From contig JACCIC010000028.1 of NCBI GenBank assembly GCA_018907035.1, forward strand, positions 570,001-634,000: 64,000 nt of DNA, read 5' to 3'. Of this stretch, positions 1 through 13,259 are shown one piece after another (the stretch's first letter is position 1; the number at the start of each line of letters is the position of its first letter). This DNA is from Sycobia sp. Sy_11 (Eukaryota; Arthropoda; Insecta; Hymenoptera; Epichrysomallidae). Under the pieces are notes generated by a model, which was not told the DNA's origin, did not search any database, and was given only the letters and a program-made list of their open reading frames with translations. The position numbers and the translations under genes were made by a program.

Positions 1-181
1 TTTTTTTTGCTTTAACACTTACGTACGTTTTCATGATCACGAGGTATTAATAAATCGAACGATCATCTGTTTGCGATGAAACGAAAGTAAATTTGGTAGA
101 CACAAGGTGTTGATATTTTTTATTTGCCCAGTTGTCGAAGACGTTGGTCGATAAAAGTCGATCGATTTGCAGTGTGTGTGT

Positions 182-192
182 GGGGGGGGGGG
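182..192. repeat. G11 homopolymer after short (GT)n
   Basis: A (GT)5 run at 172-181 passes directly into eleven G. Confidence 0.9.
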
Positions 193-2254
193 CATTTTGC
201 CCGTCTCCGCGTTCTCCTCAATTTATAAGCTCGTTCGCGCCGCCACGCCCGGCGGCGCCGTTCCACTGACAATAATGCAATGTTGATCGTTCGAAATCAG
301 TTTCGCAAGTGACTATTTTCAGCGCTCCGCACTTCTACTACGAAGCTCGCTCGGGTCGAGGGGCTCCGATCCACTTTGGTTTTCTAAGCTTCGGAAAACG
401 TTCTTAACATTATAAATGCGCGGAGACCGAAGAATGGAGTAAAATATAAAATGTGGAATTGAACAAAGGTTTTTTTTTATGCATTATTAGTTGATATTTA
501 CAATTTGATAGAAATCGATGTATTGAAAATGTAAAATTACAATAATGTCATATCGAAGCTTAAATCATTTCAGCGCTGATTTACTATTACTCGGGTTTTA
601 GGAAGATTATAAAGACAAAGCAGTCAGTCGATGTTTTAATCTATCATTTCATAAATATATACACAAATACGTAAATATACGTAGAAGAATTTTTTTAGCT
701 CAATTTAATTTGTTAACACGAACAAATGAACAGTACAATTCACATTCAAATCTTTTTTCACTAGTACAATAGAAAAATCTCATCTTCTATAATATCATAT
801 ATTTCTAAAATTCTATTATATTTAATGTACACAATATTATAATGTATAGATTAATACGGTTTCAATACTATATTTCAAGAGCGTTCAGACAGTTTTCCCG
901 ACAACATCCGTGCAATAAAATTCTTTATTAGATTGTATTTCTTTCGATATTTTAAAGTATACATTAATAGCATTTAAACTTTTCAATACTTCAGATTTAA
1001 ATGGCTGCTTCGTACTTCTCTAATATGCCTTCAATAATCATCTTACAAGCGAACCTTTCAATGCATATTTAATTTTATACGAATGAAAATTCTTTAGCCG
1101 AAAGCGTCCTTTAAAGACTCAATACGTAAATTAGCTGTGTTTTTAATTTTATGCCAGAAATATCGGAAATATTCATTAAAAAGTAATAAATGTTCTAAAA
1201 GTTATGATAATATTTACAAGTTGCAACAATATGCAATAATGAATATCGAAATAAACCATTGTTACAATTAGCACTCCATTGAAAAGTATCGGATCATTCT
1301 GTGTTCGAAATTTAGGATTCAAATTGTACTTGGATATTGCAACTTCGATACATATATATACTGATGCATCACTGATTATACGCTTGTCTTGGCTAAACTA
1401 ACGAACATAATTTTTAATCCAACCAACAGGTGCTACTTTACCATAAGCTCTTTCTATATCATTCATCTTTACTGTTAAACATTCTTAAGAAGAAGATCGA
1501 ATACATGAAGAGACAAGACAGATCTGTAAATAATGAGAAATGCATATAGAAAACTATTTTTATACGATATTTAAATTCTACAATAAATATTATTAGATAA
1601 ATAGAATGGGTTCGGATGTTCATAGCTCATATTCAATTTCTACTTTCTATATACTAGAAGATAAATTATTAATAAGGCCGTAATTTTATAAACATATTTA
1701 ATATTTAGCCCATTTTTTAAATAAATTAAATAATAATTAAATAATAATGTCAATCTCATACTTAGATAAAAAAAATCCTCAAACTGTATTACACGTACTG
1801 CTGAAATTGATAAGGCAAAGATGAGAAGTAAGAAAATTGTTAAAACTCACGTCTTTAAAATTCTAAAAAATACCAATTTTTTATAAATATACATTTCATG
1901 TATAATGAACGATAATTTAATCGCGTCGGAAATTGCAAATTACCGGTGTTTGCACGATCCTCTCGAGGGGCAAAAATTTTTCAATTAACTCCCAAGACCA
2001 CTGAGGAGGCGGTTCGTCAATTGTATGTGTGTGGGTGTGTTTTTTTACGCGACATCGGCAGAAAAGTCGAAGAAAAATGCAAAAATGCAAAATGGCCTAG
2101 CGTGACGGAGAAGGAAGCCGAGGGCGGAAGTTAGGAGAGACAAATGCAAAACCGCCACGGGAGAAGCAGGAGGAGAGAAGCGTTTTGTGAAAAATTACCA
2201 TAGCAAAAGTATTACTCAAAGGTCTCGGATGCCCCCTCGCCCACGAGCCAAACA

Positions 2255-2270
2255 CCCCCCCCCCTCCCCC
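2255..2270. repeat. C-run (C10 T C5)
   Basis: Ten C, one T and five C in a GC-rich segment. Confidence 0.9.
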
Positions 2271-4729
2271 AACCGCCGCTCGTTGCGCGGCAGGTTCTTG
2301 TCGAACGTAGAGTTTTCTGCCGCCTCGGCTCGGCGGCGCGGCGTTGCGGCTCGGCAAATTTTCAAATAACTCTTTATACAGCTAACGTTCCTGAGCTCAC
2401 TGAGTACATCGCCGAGTGTCAATCTGCGCACAAGACAGAAGACTTCGCGCGCATCAGTAAAAAGAATCTGTTTCGCGTGAATTATCCGTAACTTTCGCGT
2501 AAGCGCGGAATTCGGATTTATCGTACGGCAGAGTCGACTTCGAGAAGCGAGGCGGACACTGTCGTCAGTCCCGGAAGAAACGAGAGATAAATAAGAGAGC
2601 TATAGGATTGTTTTATTTTTTTTTTTGGTGGCGGCAGATTGTCACGCGGTCCGCGGACTCGCTCTCTACTAATTGAAACGAAGCACGCGACATTGATGGA
2701 AAAGTTTCTTGTACAAACGGGCAGGCCTGAAAACTGCCCGCCTCCTCTTGTCGCTACTGTCTCGAGTGTGTCAGCGGTTTCCTCGTATTTTCTCAGCGGG
2801 TCGCAGGAGGCTTGGCTTTTTCAAATTTTATTCTCCCGATCGATAAACGAAGTTCTACGTTTCCGATCGAGTTTTACGCATTTATAAACATCGAAAAGAC
2901 CGGGGACGAATTGATGTAACAAAATGTTTATCTCTACACAGATACCGGCATCTCTTGTCTCGGCTTCCCACGAACTAAATATATAACCGATTGCTTTCCA
3001 TACAGAAAAATTATTTTTACGATAAATTTCGTTGCTGCATTCTTACATTCTGATGATGAAATTAATTGATATTCTCATTTTCCAATCCTTAAAAATCTTA
3101 CATATACTTCAAGAGCGATAAATAGAATGTGTTTCAGTTCAAATAAAACTTGTATAATAGAAGTAGGGTTGCTGGACCTACGTATACGCTAGCAAGTACC
3201 GCAAATAAATTTTATAATGATTAAAATTTTTTGATATTTTTTATTTATGTATGGTATATGTGATGAGAATGTCAATATATTGTCCAAATATATAACTAGA
3301 AATTTTGTTTATTGAAGCCGATGATATGGTCTTCTACTTTGAATTACGTTAAACCTTAATATTTTTTCTATTGAAATGGATTGCAATTGTTTTGGTTGGA
3401 ATAAGCTATAAGACCGGGTCTGGTGAGATTTTTGTGCACCACTTCTCATCCCCATTCTAGTACTACAATGAATATTCAAGAATTTTCTACACAGTAGGTT
3501 ATCTGAAAAATGAGATAATTGTAAAGATTTATTTAAGTTATTACATGTGTTAGATACAAATATAGTATAGAGAAGCCAACTGAAAACGCCGCTTTGGGTA
3601 ACTCCTCTATTTACAATTCTAGGCTTTTCTAGGTCGATGCCAGAAAATATTAGTCTATTTAGTTTTATAAATGCAAAAGTAATTGAATTAAGTTATGAAT
3701 GCAATTAATTTCCGCAAGATTATCATTAAAGCATTAGTAGTACATTATTAAATACAACTTAAATATTCAAGAATTCGTTTAATTCAATTTCAAGAATTTG
3801 TTACCGAACTTCTTACTCAATTTATTACTAAAGTCTATTTTTTTTATCAAAGCTTGTAACGACTTGCAGATGCAAGATAAAAAATGATTTAGCCGGCGAG
3901 ATAGCGGCGATGGGCGCGACGACACGACTGTTTCAGCTATCTGTATCGGACTGTCCCTCCAAGTAATCTCCAAGGCGCTCTCGCGCTGTCGTCCCCTGCC
4001 CCTTGCCGTCCTCTCGTCGCTCCAGAGCGCGACGATGCGCCTAAGACAATCGAGCCTCAACCAAAAAGCACTCGCATATATTCATACGCTGGCCAGTTGA
4101 CGCATACATACGGATTTACATATCTCCACAAGACACACCACTACGCGGCTTCAGTGACTTAAAATATCACTGAACATATATATATATCTAATAAAACTAA
4201 TTTAATTACTGTTCGAAGGCTTTTTATAATTTCCAAATCGCTACCGTGCAGGCCCGAAGAACTATTTTTTTCAGTCTAGAGCCACGTGGAATTCGTTAAA
4301 TTCGAAGGAGTCGGATAAAAAGATGCTAGTCGTGCATTTGGGAATGGGATAGTTAGTGACGCTATATTAATTTAACGATATTTTCCTTGTATGCCAAAAT
4401 GACGGACTCGTTGTTGTCAAGCAATTAGTGTCCACTTATTTGTAAGAAATTAATTGTTCACTGCAAAAACGATCGATATCGCTACGAAAATTCAGTATAA
4501 AAAATCATCCTGCATTACTGCATCGAATAGTAGAAATATATTCTGGCAAAGCGTCCTTGTAATCCGTTAATTGGATTTCGACATTTTTCTGACCTTTGCT
4601 TAGTATAGATATGGCTGTAGATGTGGATGGTACTTTGTTCAGTGAATCGAGGTACAGTCAGTATACGCAATCGTCGAACAATTATCACCCTTGTCGAATG
4701 CCAAAGGACTCGATCTTACTCGACATGAG

Positions 4730-4752
4730 CCCTCCCCCCGCCCCATCACCCC
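4730..4752 (-). other. G-quadruplex motif
   Basis: The plus strand carries four C-runs (3, 6, 4 and 4) separated by loops of 1, 1 and 4 bases, so the minus strand fits the canonical four-run pattern. It lies at the start of a C-rich stretch running to about 4870. Confidence 0.6.
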
Positions 4753-5014
4753 TCGACGACCTGGCGCGCTCCTTCGCAAGGTCAGGCACCGGCAATATTT
4801 GGGTCTCGTCGCCTCTCCTCCGCCCCTCCGCCCCTGTATAATACAACCCCCGCCCCGCCAGCCCCTCCGCGAGCTTTCCCCGCAAGTGGCGGCTTTGCGG
4901 TGATCCCGACTCGCATTATAATTAATCCTATTGTTTGAGCCCGGATTTATACGTGTATATACGTATGACAAAGGCGCGCGTCGTATTGCCGGGGCCGCGC
5001 CGCGGTCGGGAATT

Positions 5015-5026
5015 GGGGGGGGGGGG
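5015..5026. repeat. G12 homopolymer
   Basis: Twelve consecutive G in a GC-rich block. Confidence 0.9.
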
Positions 5027-5216
5027 TGGTCGGCCGGCTGGCTGGTGCACGGCCTCGTCGTGTCTCCGGTGACCACGGGCACGGCGAGGCGCGCCGCGCA
5101 TCGGAGAAGGGATCTCTGGGAAGAGTTACTATTGTCCGCTCGGCGGAGTGGGTGGGAGCGCCACGCGGCGCATATCCTTCCTAATTTTATACAGAGAGCG
5201 ACGAAGAGGGAAAGAT

Positions 5217-5217
5217 G

Positions 5218-5286
<69 letters not shown>

Positions 5287-5296
5287 GGAGAGATAT
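5217..5296. repeat. (AG)n microsatellite
   Basis: Perfect (AG)27 at 5229-5282 with short imperfect GA-rich flanks. Purine-only on the plus strand. Confidence 0.95.
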
Positions 5297-6000
5297 AGTG
5301 AGGGAGGGACGGAGGAGGCAAGGCGGGCTTGCTTAATTATTGCAGCCCGTTAGGCAACGACTGAGGGAGAGGATATTCGTTCATTCGGCGGGGCAGAATG
5401 CGGCGACGCGATCCTACCTCCCTCCCTCCATCCCGCCGTTCCCGCCGTTCCCCGTTTCTGGGTGACCCGATTGCATCCGCGCATACGTGTACGTGTCTGT
5501 CCCCTTACCGCCGGCACAGCAGGCGGGGTTTCGCGGACTGATTAGCACTAATACGCAAAGGGGACTCTCGTGGAAAGTACGCGTATAAATTATATGATAA
5601 CATTGAGAAAAATATCGTCCTCAAACTAGAACCGCCGACCGCAGGAAGTTATCTGGAATATCGAGTTCATTTTGTACGTTTTGAGAGCGAAATAAAGAAT
5701 TACGGAGTTTCATAAATTTTAATATGTATATATTTATGCACGATTACTTAACTGTAAGTTTCATTTATTGTTTCGAAACAGTGGTTTTTTTATTTGTTTG
5801 TATATACCGCTCTAATGGCACCATTAATATCCAATCTACATTATTATACCTTCTTGCTAAATAAACTGATAAATACTTTTATTCCTACAGTTTTCATAAA
5901 ATAGAATATAACGATAATATCGTCTTTGTTAACAATATTTTACAAATTATTATTTAATTTTAAATTTAATTTTATTATTTACATTGTTATTTAATAGACT

Positions 6001-6113
6001 TTTTATTTCAAATTCTACGCAGTAATTTTAAACAAGGGCATTATATAAAAGCTGTAAGACCGATAAAAATATTTGTTATTTTAGTTTACAACAGTCGACA
6101 TAAGTACAAATTT
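6001..6113 (-). repeat. Dispersed repeat, copy A
   Basis: Read on the minus strand this is one of three diverged copies of an unnamed interspersed repeat. It shares a 23-base core, beginning AAATATTTTTATC and ending GGTCTTACAG, exactly with copy B (core here 6052-6074). Upstream it matches copy C in an ACTTATGTCGAC block. Downstream it matches copy C again in CCTTGTTTA and CGTAGAAT-TGAAAT. It has no coding potential, and the family is not identified. Confidence 0.6.
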
Positions 6114-6707
6114 AATTTTTAACGCGGTACTTATAAGAATCATTTCGCGAAAATTAAAAATTAAAGTTTTTACACATTTTTAAGTTTCTTTTTTTTTCAA
6201 ACTTTGCATTATTTTTCAAACCGTATTTTTATCAGATTCAACTAAACGATAAAATATCGCTTTAACAGTATCTTTTGCTGTTGTATTTGGCGAGACTTAT
6301 GCAAAAGCAAACTCGGGTTTTTCAAATCACGACGCGAATTCAACTCCAGAACTTCAGAAAATATGCCTGGAAAATATACGCGCGATGTTTGTTTTTTCGC
6401 GAAGAAAAGTCGACGGTCGCTTTTTTAAAGTACGAACGCCCATATTGGCGAAGCATCGAATAAAAGTCATTAATTGCTCGGTTTTTGATTCCTGAAACAA
6501 ACCGAAAAGCCGCTGTAGCTTCCTCGAATATACACCTTCATCCCGTCGCCTTTTTCTGTATAAATATATATAAAGTTTTCGATTCTGCACGGAGGGCAGC
6601 CCGGCAAAATAGTATCGCCTACGTATAGTAATATGAAGCCAAGCGAGCAAGCTCTATCCTTCTCGCGCCACATACTTATTATATACACGTACGTTTTCTA
6701 CTCGAAC

Positions 6708-6709
<2 letters not shown>

Positions 6710-6739
<30 letters not shown>
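6710..6739. repeat. (TA)15 microsatellite
   Basis: Uninterrupted TA dinucleotides. Confidence 0.95.
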
Positions 6740-6740
<1 letters not shown>

Positions 6741-6912
6741 CCGAGCTCTAAAACAATCTCGGCCACTAACATTGAGCACGTATTGCCAGGGCGTGAAGAA
6801 CAACTTGTTATATATGGCGTGCGAGCACCGACTCCTGACGAAGGATTTCTGAAAAGAATAAGGCGCTCCCGTCTGCGCCTCCTCCTTCTCCGTTCGTTCT
6901 CTGTGCTGATGA

Positions 6913-6914
<2 letters not shown>

Positions 6915-6955
<41 letters not shown>
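6915..6955. repeat. (AG)20 microsatellite
   Basis: Uninterrupted AG dinucleotides. Confidence 0.95.
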
Positions 6956-6960
<5 letters not shown>

Positions 6961-7132
6961 GGAAAAATCACAGGGAGAAATGTCGGAATTTTTCCACACT
7001 GCGCGCCCCGGCCAGTTATGGACAGTTGAGAAACAGCGGAAGAAACAAGGAAACGTAAGAGAAATACGAGAAAGAGCATAATATTCAGCAAACGCGAGAA
7101 TGAGAGACGAGCCCAGCTAATAAATAAAAAGG

Positions 7133-7134
<2 letters not shown>

Positions 7135-7178
<44 letters not shown>

Positions 7179-7192
7179 CATGTATGTATGTA
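7135..7192. repeat. (TG)n then (TATG)n microsatellite
   Basis: (TG)20 to about 7175, followed by a short TATG/TGTA tetranucleotide run. Confidence 0.95.
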
Positions 7193-9818
7193 CGCTATTC
7201 TCAGATCTTCTATGTCTTTCGTAATATCGAAATTTGTTAATTGAACATTAGACAAATATATTTAATGATATATCACGTGCCTGGATCGAGAAGGCAAAAA
7301 ATATTGCTTATACCTGTAAGACGATGACGATGGCCAAAAGCAAAAGGCACGCACTAAACCAATTACTTACGAAACGTGATCGATGTATAGATATTAGACT
7401 CTACATCGATAACGTTACACGAACTCGGGGAAAATATTTGACTTACGTATGACGATGACAGTATGTACATTGACACGCGCGCCCAGACGCGCGGATTGTC
7501 AGACAGTGGAAGCTTTTTCGTAAAATTGAGAATGCGAACATTCTGGTTTTTCTTTTTTTATTGCCTATCAAAGCATTTTTTACCTCCATTTGGGATTGAA
7601 ATAATATTAGAATCTAATTGCACGAGTTGCAAAAACGAAAATTATACGGCTCAATCCCACTTTATCCACTGCTTTTGCCTGGAGAATCGAAAATCCGTCC
7701 AAGTACATAAATTATCTTGCCTATCTTGTGCAGTAGAAGCTTTTACGAAAAAAGTATATATATAACGATTTCTAGAATTATCGAGACGGCTCTTTTATCC
7801 CATTATCTTAATGTGTATATATATAAAGTATACCAGTAATTCGTAGCAATTGGCACGAGCAGCGAAAGAAATGGGACAAGACACAAGATCTTTACCTATT
7901 TTTGTACACGGGCGCAAAAATCGATTGTAAGACAGTATATAAGTACAATCTAAATTTTGATCGCGACAGCACTGAAAACCCGACTTAATATAGACCGCTG
8001 GTATTCCTGTAACTTTAGAAAATATCTGGCACGATTTAATAAAGAATAAGAAATATCGGAATTCATACCGCACCGTAATCTTTAAATATATTACAAGCAA
8101 TATTCAGTTACGTTGCAAATTTTGCATTTCTGAGTTTATTTCTGGAAACTTACAAGAAGCATTGGATTTGAATGTACATTTTGTGAATTTACGAGTATTA
8201 TGCACTAGATAATACTCTTCAGGACTCCAATTTTCTTTCTTGCTCCCCCCCCCTTTTTTAAAAAACAATAAGTAGCTTATAATTATACAGGTGCCGTTTT
8301 ATTAAAAGAATAAACGATGTAAATTTGTTCTCGTTATCATCGCGCACTGCTTTGCCCTCCAATAATTTTCAGCGAATATTCAAATCACAGTAATTAACGC
8401 ACGGATTTGTTAATTCCGCATAGGGCAGTAAATTACAATTCAATTTTGTGATTCAGTGCCGGCTTAAACTTTTCATTTTCAAATGCGGTATAGTTCGGGT
8501 ACTGATTCAATATACATGCCACATGCTAATTAACGGTATATATCGAGCAGCTTGCAAATCGAGCAAATAATTCAAGATTGCAAAAAATAACCTAATATCG
8601 GAAGGATGACGTCAAAAAAGCGACATTATAATTAAATTTAAAAAAGTTCGAAAGAGATGATGTGGCCGATCGGGAAATGAGGAAATGTATGACGATCAAT
8701 TGCACAATGAAATGGAAAAAGGGACTTTTTTATGAGAATTCCAGCTGCGACATTCTTTATTTATAAAATTTCCATTAATATTAGAGTATGAATTAAATAA
8801 TAATCGCATTAAATGTTTAATTCTATCAGAAAAATCGAAATAAAGAGCAAATTATCAATATTCTTATGAATGTATAATATTGTAAAGGATCTGCAAAACG
8901 CATTTTTTCAATAAAAATTTATTCCGACAGAAATTTTTTATATTAATAAATAATAATCATTCTAATAAATCATTTACATCCCGAGTGATTAATAATATTC
9001 CATTAAACATAAGAGTTTTCTTAACTTTAATTATAGAATCGGCTACTCTGATAATATTACTAAATTTTACTATAATTATGAAACGCAATAATTCAACATT
9101 TCATAGATATTTTGAATATCTATATTATCCAATTATATTTATTACGATCGAATGGTGTTATTTCTACAAAATTCAAAGAGAAATCTCGTAAAAGAAATTC
9201 GTGTTATTTAGAAGTCATTTTATTTAATTATTTACAATCATGTTTTGTATTGATTAAAGAAATATTGTCAACCATTACAAAATCTCAAACGATTTCGCGA
9301 GAATTAGATACGATATCAAGCTAATGGTCAGCCCCTCCCCCCCCACATAATTCGCGAAAATATTTATTAACAAAAATACATCTTTCGTACAAAATTTCGT
9401 CTCGCCTCGCTGGCCGTGCAATATACCTCTTAGTTACAAGTATTTTTGTTTGGATCTCCGTATGGGGTTTCCAACACACGTAATACCGAGTTTTCGACAA
9501 ATTACATCGAAACCCCCTCTGCACCCGATCGGCAGAAATATTCATTTATCGCGCAGGTATCCGAGACGAGTAAAATTTCGTACTTCTTGACGGGGTAATA
9601 ACGCGATCGTGACTTTGGCGCCTCGTTTTCGAGACTTACAAAACACGGGAGGACATGGCAACTAACTGAAGTACACATACATGTCACGCCGGCCAATTCT
9701 CGCGTCTCATTACGCAATTATACCCGAGCTTATTACCTTTTCGTATCTTTTTCTTGCACCCGCCCTGCCCCCTCAGCCTCTCCGCTGCTTTTACGCACCG
9801 TTTACTTACGGACCTGCC

Positions 9819-9820
<2 letters not shown>

Positions 9821-9881
<61 letters not shown>
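9821..9881. repeat. (AC)30 microsatellite
   Basis: About 60 bp of uninterrupted AC. Confidence 0.95.
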
Positions 9882-10246
9882 ATACGCGCGCATACGTGCT
9901 TGTACATACTTCGATATCGCGCATCTCTCCTTTCGGCCGGCCCCGCGCGACCGACCGTCGCGGCGCCTCATAATGTGCGCGATGAAAGAGCGCCGACGAC
10001 GACTCCCGCGCCGACGAGTAAACGTCTGGCGAGCGCCGAGAAATTACGTTCCGCGCCTCTTTTGTGCACCGCGCGCGCGCGCGCGCGTACGAGCGTGACT
10101 CGCGCGCCTCCTTTATCCCTCCTTGGAACGCCCATCGTCCTTTTTTCTTTTTCGTCTCTCCCCTTTGCGCCCTTTGCTAACTCTTTTCCGCCCTTTCTTT
10201 CGATCCTTCCTTCTTTCTTACCTACATACCGTCCCTGCTCCCCTGC

Positions 10247-10274
<28 letters not shown>
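10247..10274. repeat. (CT)14 microsatellite
   Basis: Uninterrupted CT inside a long pyrimidine-rich stretch (about 10130-10275). Confidence 0.95.
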
Positions 10275-10277
<3 letters not shown>

Positions 10278-10387
10278 GCGCAGCTCGCAGTGGAGAGCCG
10301 GAAGGTAATAATCCAGAGTCGCGGGGCCGCGCACGACTTCGTGAAAGGATAATGGAGTGTAAACGCAGACAAGCCGTTGGAATACAT

Positions 10388-10424
<37 letters not shown>
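10388..10424. repeat. Compound (CA)n(TA)n microsatellite
   Basis: (CA)8 passes into (TA)10 without a break. Confidence 0.95.
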
Positions 10425-10630
10425 CATATAGATGTATATGTTAGAAGTGCATAAGAGAGCGAGCCGCTACTTTATACCTTCTGTGTTTAACGTTCGCGCG
10501 CACTGTACGCAAGGGATGCGGGCGGTCCACGCCGGCGCCGACTACCCGGACCTTTGTGTATTGAGGGGAAGGCGCGAGAAAGTAGGGTGCAAGCCGCCCT
10601 TTGTATTCGGCGCGGCAATCAGTGCCGAGG

Positions 10631-10634
10631 TCTC

Positions 10635-10671
<37 letters not shown>

Positions 10672-10686
10672 CTCTCTTTCTCTCTC
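10631..10686. repeat. (TC)n microsatellite
   Basis: TC dinucleotides with small interruptions (CAC, CGC, TTC). Confidence 0.95.
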
Positions 10687-10733
10687 GCTGGATCTCCCTC
10701 GCCGGCTCGCCCATGACATATTAATGGTCAAAA

Positions 10734-10751
10734 CCCCCCGGGGGGGGGGGG
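10734..10751. repeat. C6G12 block
   Basis: Six C directly followed by twelve G; the C-run can pair with part of the G-run. Confidence 0.9.
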
Positions 10752-11322
10752 CGAGCCGCAGTCTGCCCGTAGCCGCCTTCTTTTCCAACTCCTTGGTGCG
10801 CGTTGCGTACGTGGAAAGGGTAGGCGGATAATTAAAACGGACCGCGCAGCCACCTGTTGCGCCTCGATCAATTGAAAGTGCGCGCGCGCGCGCGCGGTAC
10901 TCTGCGACGGGGAGCTGGGGTGCGCTCGGGCGCTGGAGGGAGGGCGGGCGGGAGGAGTGCGCGAAAGAAAATCGCAAACGACCCGTGGTCGGGCGTCGCA
11001 TGTACGCACGATCTCGATTTGCGGGCGGATTTTTTTCCCCCACGATTTTTGCCAACAGCACACCCACGTCAGCGGTAAGTAAAAATCCGCGGCTCTGCGT
11101 CGCGCATTGGGAGGCCAACTGGGGACGTGGCTGTACGTTTAATGGCGCGCCGACGCGGCATCGAAAGCCAACGTTTGCGCGTAATATCGATACGCTTTAT
11201 GGCTAAGCGAACATTGAAACATGTACTAAAGACGTTCGTTTACCTGTACGAGGCAGCGAAAACTAACGTTTGAATTCCACGGATGCCTTACTGCCGCGCA
11301 ATCACTACAACTTAGAATTAAA

Positions 11323-11385
11323 AAATTTTGTCCTTCTGTCGATCGTTCTGAATTAAATTAATAAATATTTTTATCGGTCTTACAG
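11323..11385 (+). repeat. Dispersed repeat, copy B
   Basis: This copy carries the same 23-base core as copy A at 11363-11385, preceded by a diverged version of the left half (AAATTTTG...CTGTCGATCGTTCTGAA). The right half seen in copies A and C is not recognisable; after the core the sequence runs into short TA-rich tracts. It is either truncated or eroded. Confidence 0.55.
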
Positions 11386-12880
11386 TCTATGCAGTCTATA
11401 TATATATGATATATATTATGATATATTAAGAAGCTAGACAATAATATTTTTGTCCTCAGCCTTACGACAATGCACTTCAAATCTTTCGACCTCGATAGAA
11501 ATGACATTAGAATTGAAAGTGTGGACAGATGCAACGTGATTGCTATATAATTGTCCGTTCGGTGCATAGGTCAACGTTATATATTTCTCAAATTAGCGAC
11601 GAGATGTTACGTCTATAATTTCAGTTCTCGTTACAGCGCACGTTGGATTATTTACGTCGTCCCGCTGTCGAAAGACAGAGAAATGGGTTGACGTATTATC
11701 GGACATTTTTGGAAAGCTGCGACTATGTATGTATGTGTATATATATCTGTATTCATCCGTATGTACGGGGAAAGGCAATGGAAACTTACGACTTGAATTA
11801 TTTCTTTCTGACTCCTAATTACAATTACTAAATATATTTTGTAATTATTACGTATTATTAAAACGGTATATTATCGGCGAAATAGAAAATTTTCATAACC
11901 AATTTCTGGATATGCTTTTATATATAGAGTTGGATGTAAAGTAGTAAGAGTAGTTACGAAGAAATCCATTTTAAGATATTTATTTTTGCTTTGTACGAGT
12001 TCATAAGGATCGATTGCGTGGGAATAGAACAGCGAGAATCAAATAAGCATATATATATATATATTATGGAAGAGTCAAAAATACCTAAGCGGAACTATCA
12101 CTCGCTTATAAAAATGCAGCGTACGTACTGTAACCTTCCTCCGCCATACCGTTTTATCGCCTCATAAGCTCGTGTATTTTCTCCTGGGAGTTAATATATA
12201 TAGCTATAGCCTAAAATGTTACGCGTATGTATGTGTCTATGTGTGTGTGTGTGTGTGTGTTTATTTGCGTATACGTGACAATCATGCCTATAAAAATATA
12301 CATACGTATCATACTGTTAAACGAAAACATCCTATAATATTAAGAAAAATTTACACGTATTGTTCAAGCAAGGCTTTTTTATCTCTAGGAATTGCGAATG
12401 AGCGATTCAGCAAGATACAAATTTTGAACTTAATTGTTCAAAAAAATAAACCAACATTTCACGATTTTTTCAGTCGTTTCTGTAGTGTTTAAAATAAAAT
12501 AAAGAAAACCGTGTGTCCATTCCAAAGACTTTCGGTGTTTAACAATTTACAGGGACTGAAGTAATTTTTTTTGTTGAAAACATCGTGTAATTCAATTCTT
12601 TTTCTTAAAAGAAAACAACAAAAACATGTGGCGATTATAATTTTGTCAATTGTTTTAGTCTTATTTATAGGATAATAATTTGAAAAAGGTTACCGAACCT
12701 TTTGAAAAGTTATGAAACATCGAAATGATCGAAAACATGAAGCGATCAAAAAATAAGATAAATATCAGAAATTATATTTAAAGCCATAAGTAAATAAATA
12801 ATTCACAGTTTAGGATGACTATCTATTAAGTATTCAAGTACAGAAAAAAAAATTTTTAACGAGCGTAGATTTGTGGAACA

Positions 12881-12911
12881 CAAATATATATATATATATA
12901 TATATATACAA

Positions 12912-12952
<41 letters not shown>

Positions 12953-12995
12953 CAAATATATATATATATTTATACAAATATATATGTGTATGTGT
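12881..12995. repeat. Nested TA-rich repeat with ACAAATATA units
   Basis: TA runs are broken at intervals by ACAAATATA or TGTATA, giving a higher-order pattern of TA blocks rather than one plain run. Confidence 0.9.
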
Positions 12996-13259
12996 TGAAA
13001 CATGACCGTGCGAAAAAGTAAAGCTAGTCTTAATGTACAACTTTAAAAGATACGAAATTAAAAAAGGGGAAGTTTTGTTAATGATATCTATAAAGATAGA
13101 AATTAGATGGAAATTAGATAATCATATTAGGTCAAAATAATATTAGTTGTCGGTAGCGTTTTTTCTCTTTATGTTTCTCCTCCGTCAAAGTACCATCAAG
13201 GGAAATAACTAAAAATACTAGTTCAATTTTCAGGCATCGATAAATTTAATCGACGAAAA

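Larger units (their letters stand above)
1..3880. other. Gene-free stretch: AT-rich with a GC-richer island
   Basis: Mostly AT-rich unique DNA with no codon-like open frame. A GC-balanced island at about 1930-2900 holds short open frames on both strands, none recognisable. I see no RNA gene. Confidence 0.6.
3881..5570. other. Gene-free GC-rich block
   Basis: CpG-rich DNA with a G4 motif, a G12 run and an (AG)n array. Open frames up to 147 codons overlap on both strands and are proline/arginine-rich artefacts of base composition. It could hold a promoter or 5' exon, but no defining signal is seen. Confidence 0.5.
5571..9330. other. Gene-free AT-rich stretch with one microsatellite cluster
   Basis: Apart from dispersed repeat copy A and the TA/AG/TG cluster at 6.7-7.2 kb, this is AT-rich unique DNA. 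Two overlapping 68-70 codon frames at 8985-9324, hydrophobic in the first, are within chance expectation and unrecognised. Confidence 0.55.
9331..11280. other. Gene-free GC-rich microsatellite block
   Basis: AC, CT, CA/TA, CG and homopolymer tracts in CpG-rich sequence. A strong 5' splice-site-like AGCGGTAAGTA lies near 11070, but no recognisable exon precedes it. Confidence 0.5.

Noticed and set aside
8985..9324. Two overlapping hydrophobic frames resembling a frameshifted membrane protein or mitochondrial insertion
   Set aside because: I could not match either to a mitochondrial or receptor protein; AT-rich DNA gives Ile/Leu/Phe/Tyr-rich frames by chance.
9681..10352. 223-codon frame with a long HTHT run
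   Set aside because: It is a translated (AC)n array with pyrimidine-rich flanks; no domain, and overlapping frames of similar length exist on both strands.
11065..11082. Splice donor AGCGGTAAGTA as the end of a 5' exon
   Set aside because: A good consensus, but there is no recognisable upstream exon or partner acceptor.
10441..11118. 225-codon minus-strand frame
   Set aside because: Rich in ERER and RARA from (TC)n and (CG)n tracts; stop-poor only because the sequence is GC-rich and repetitive.
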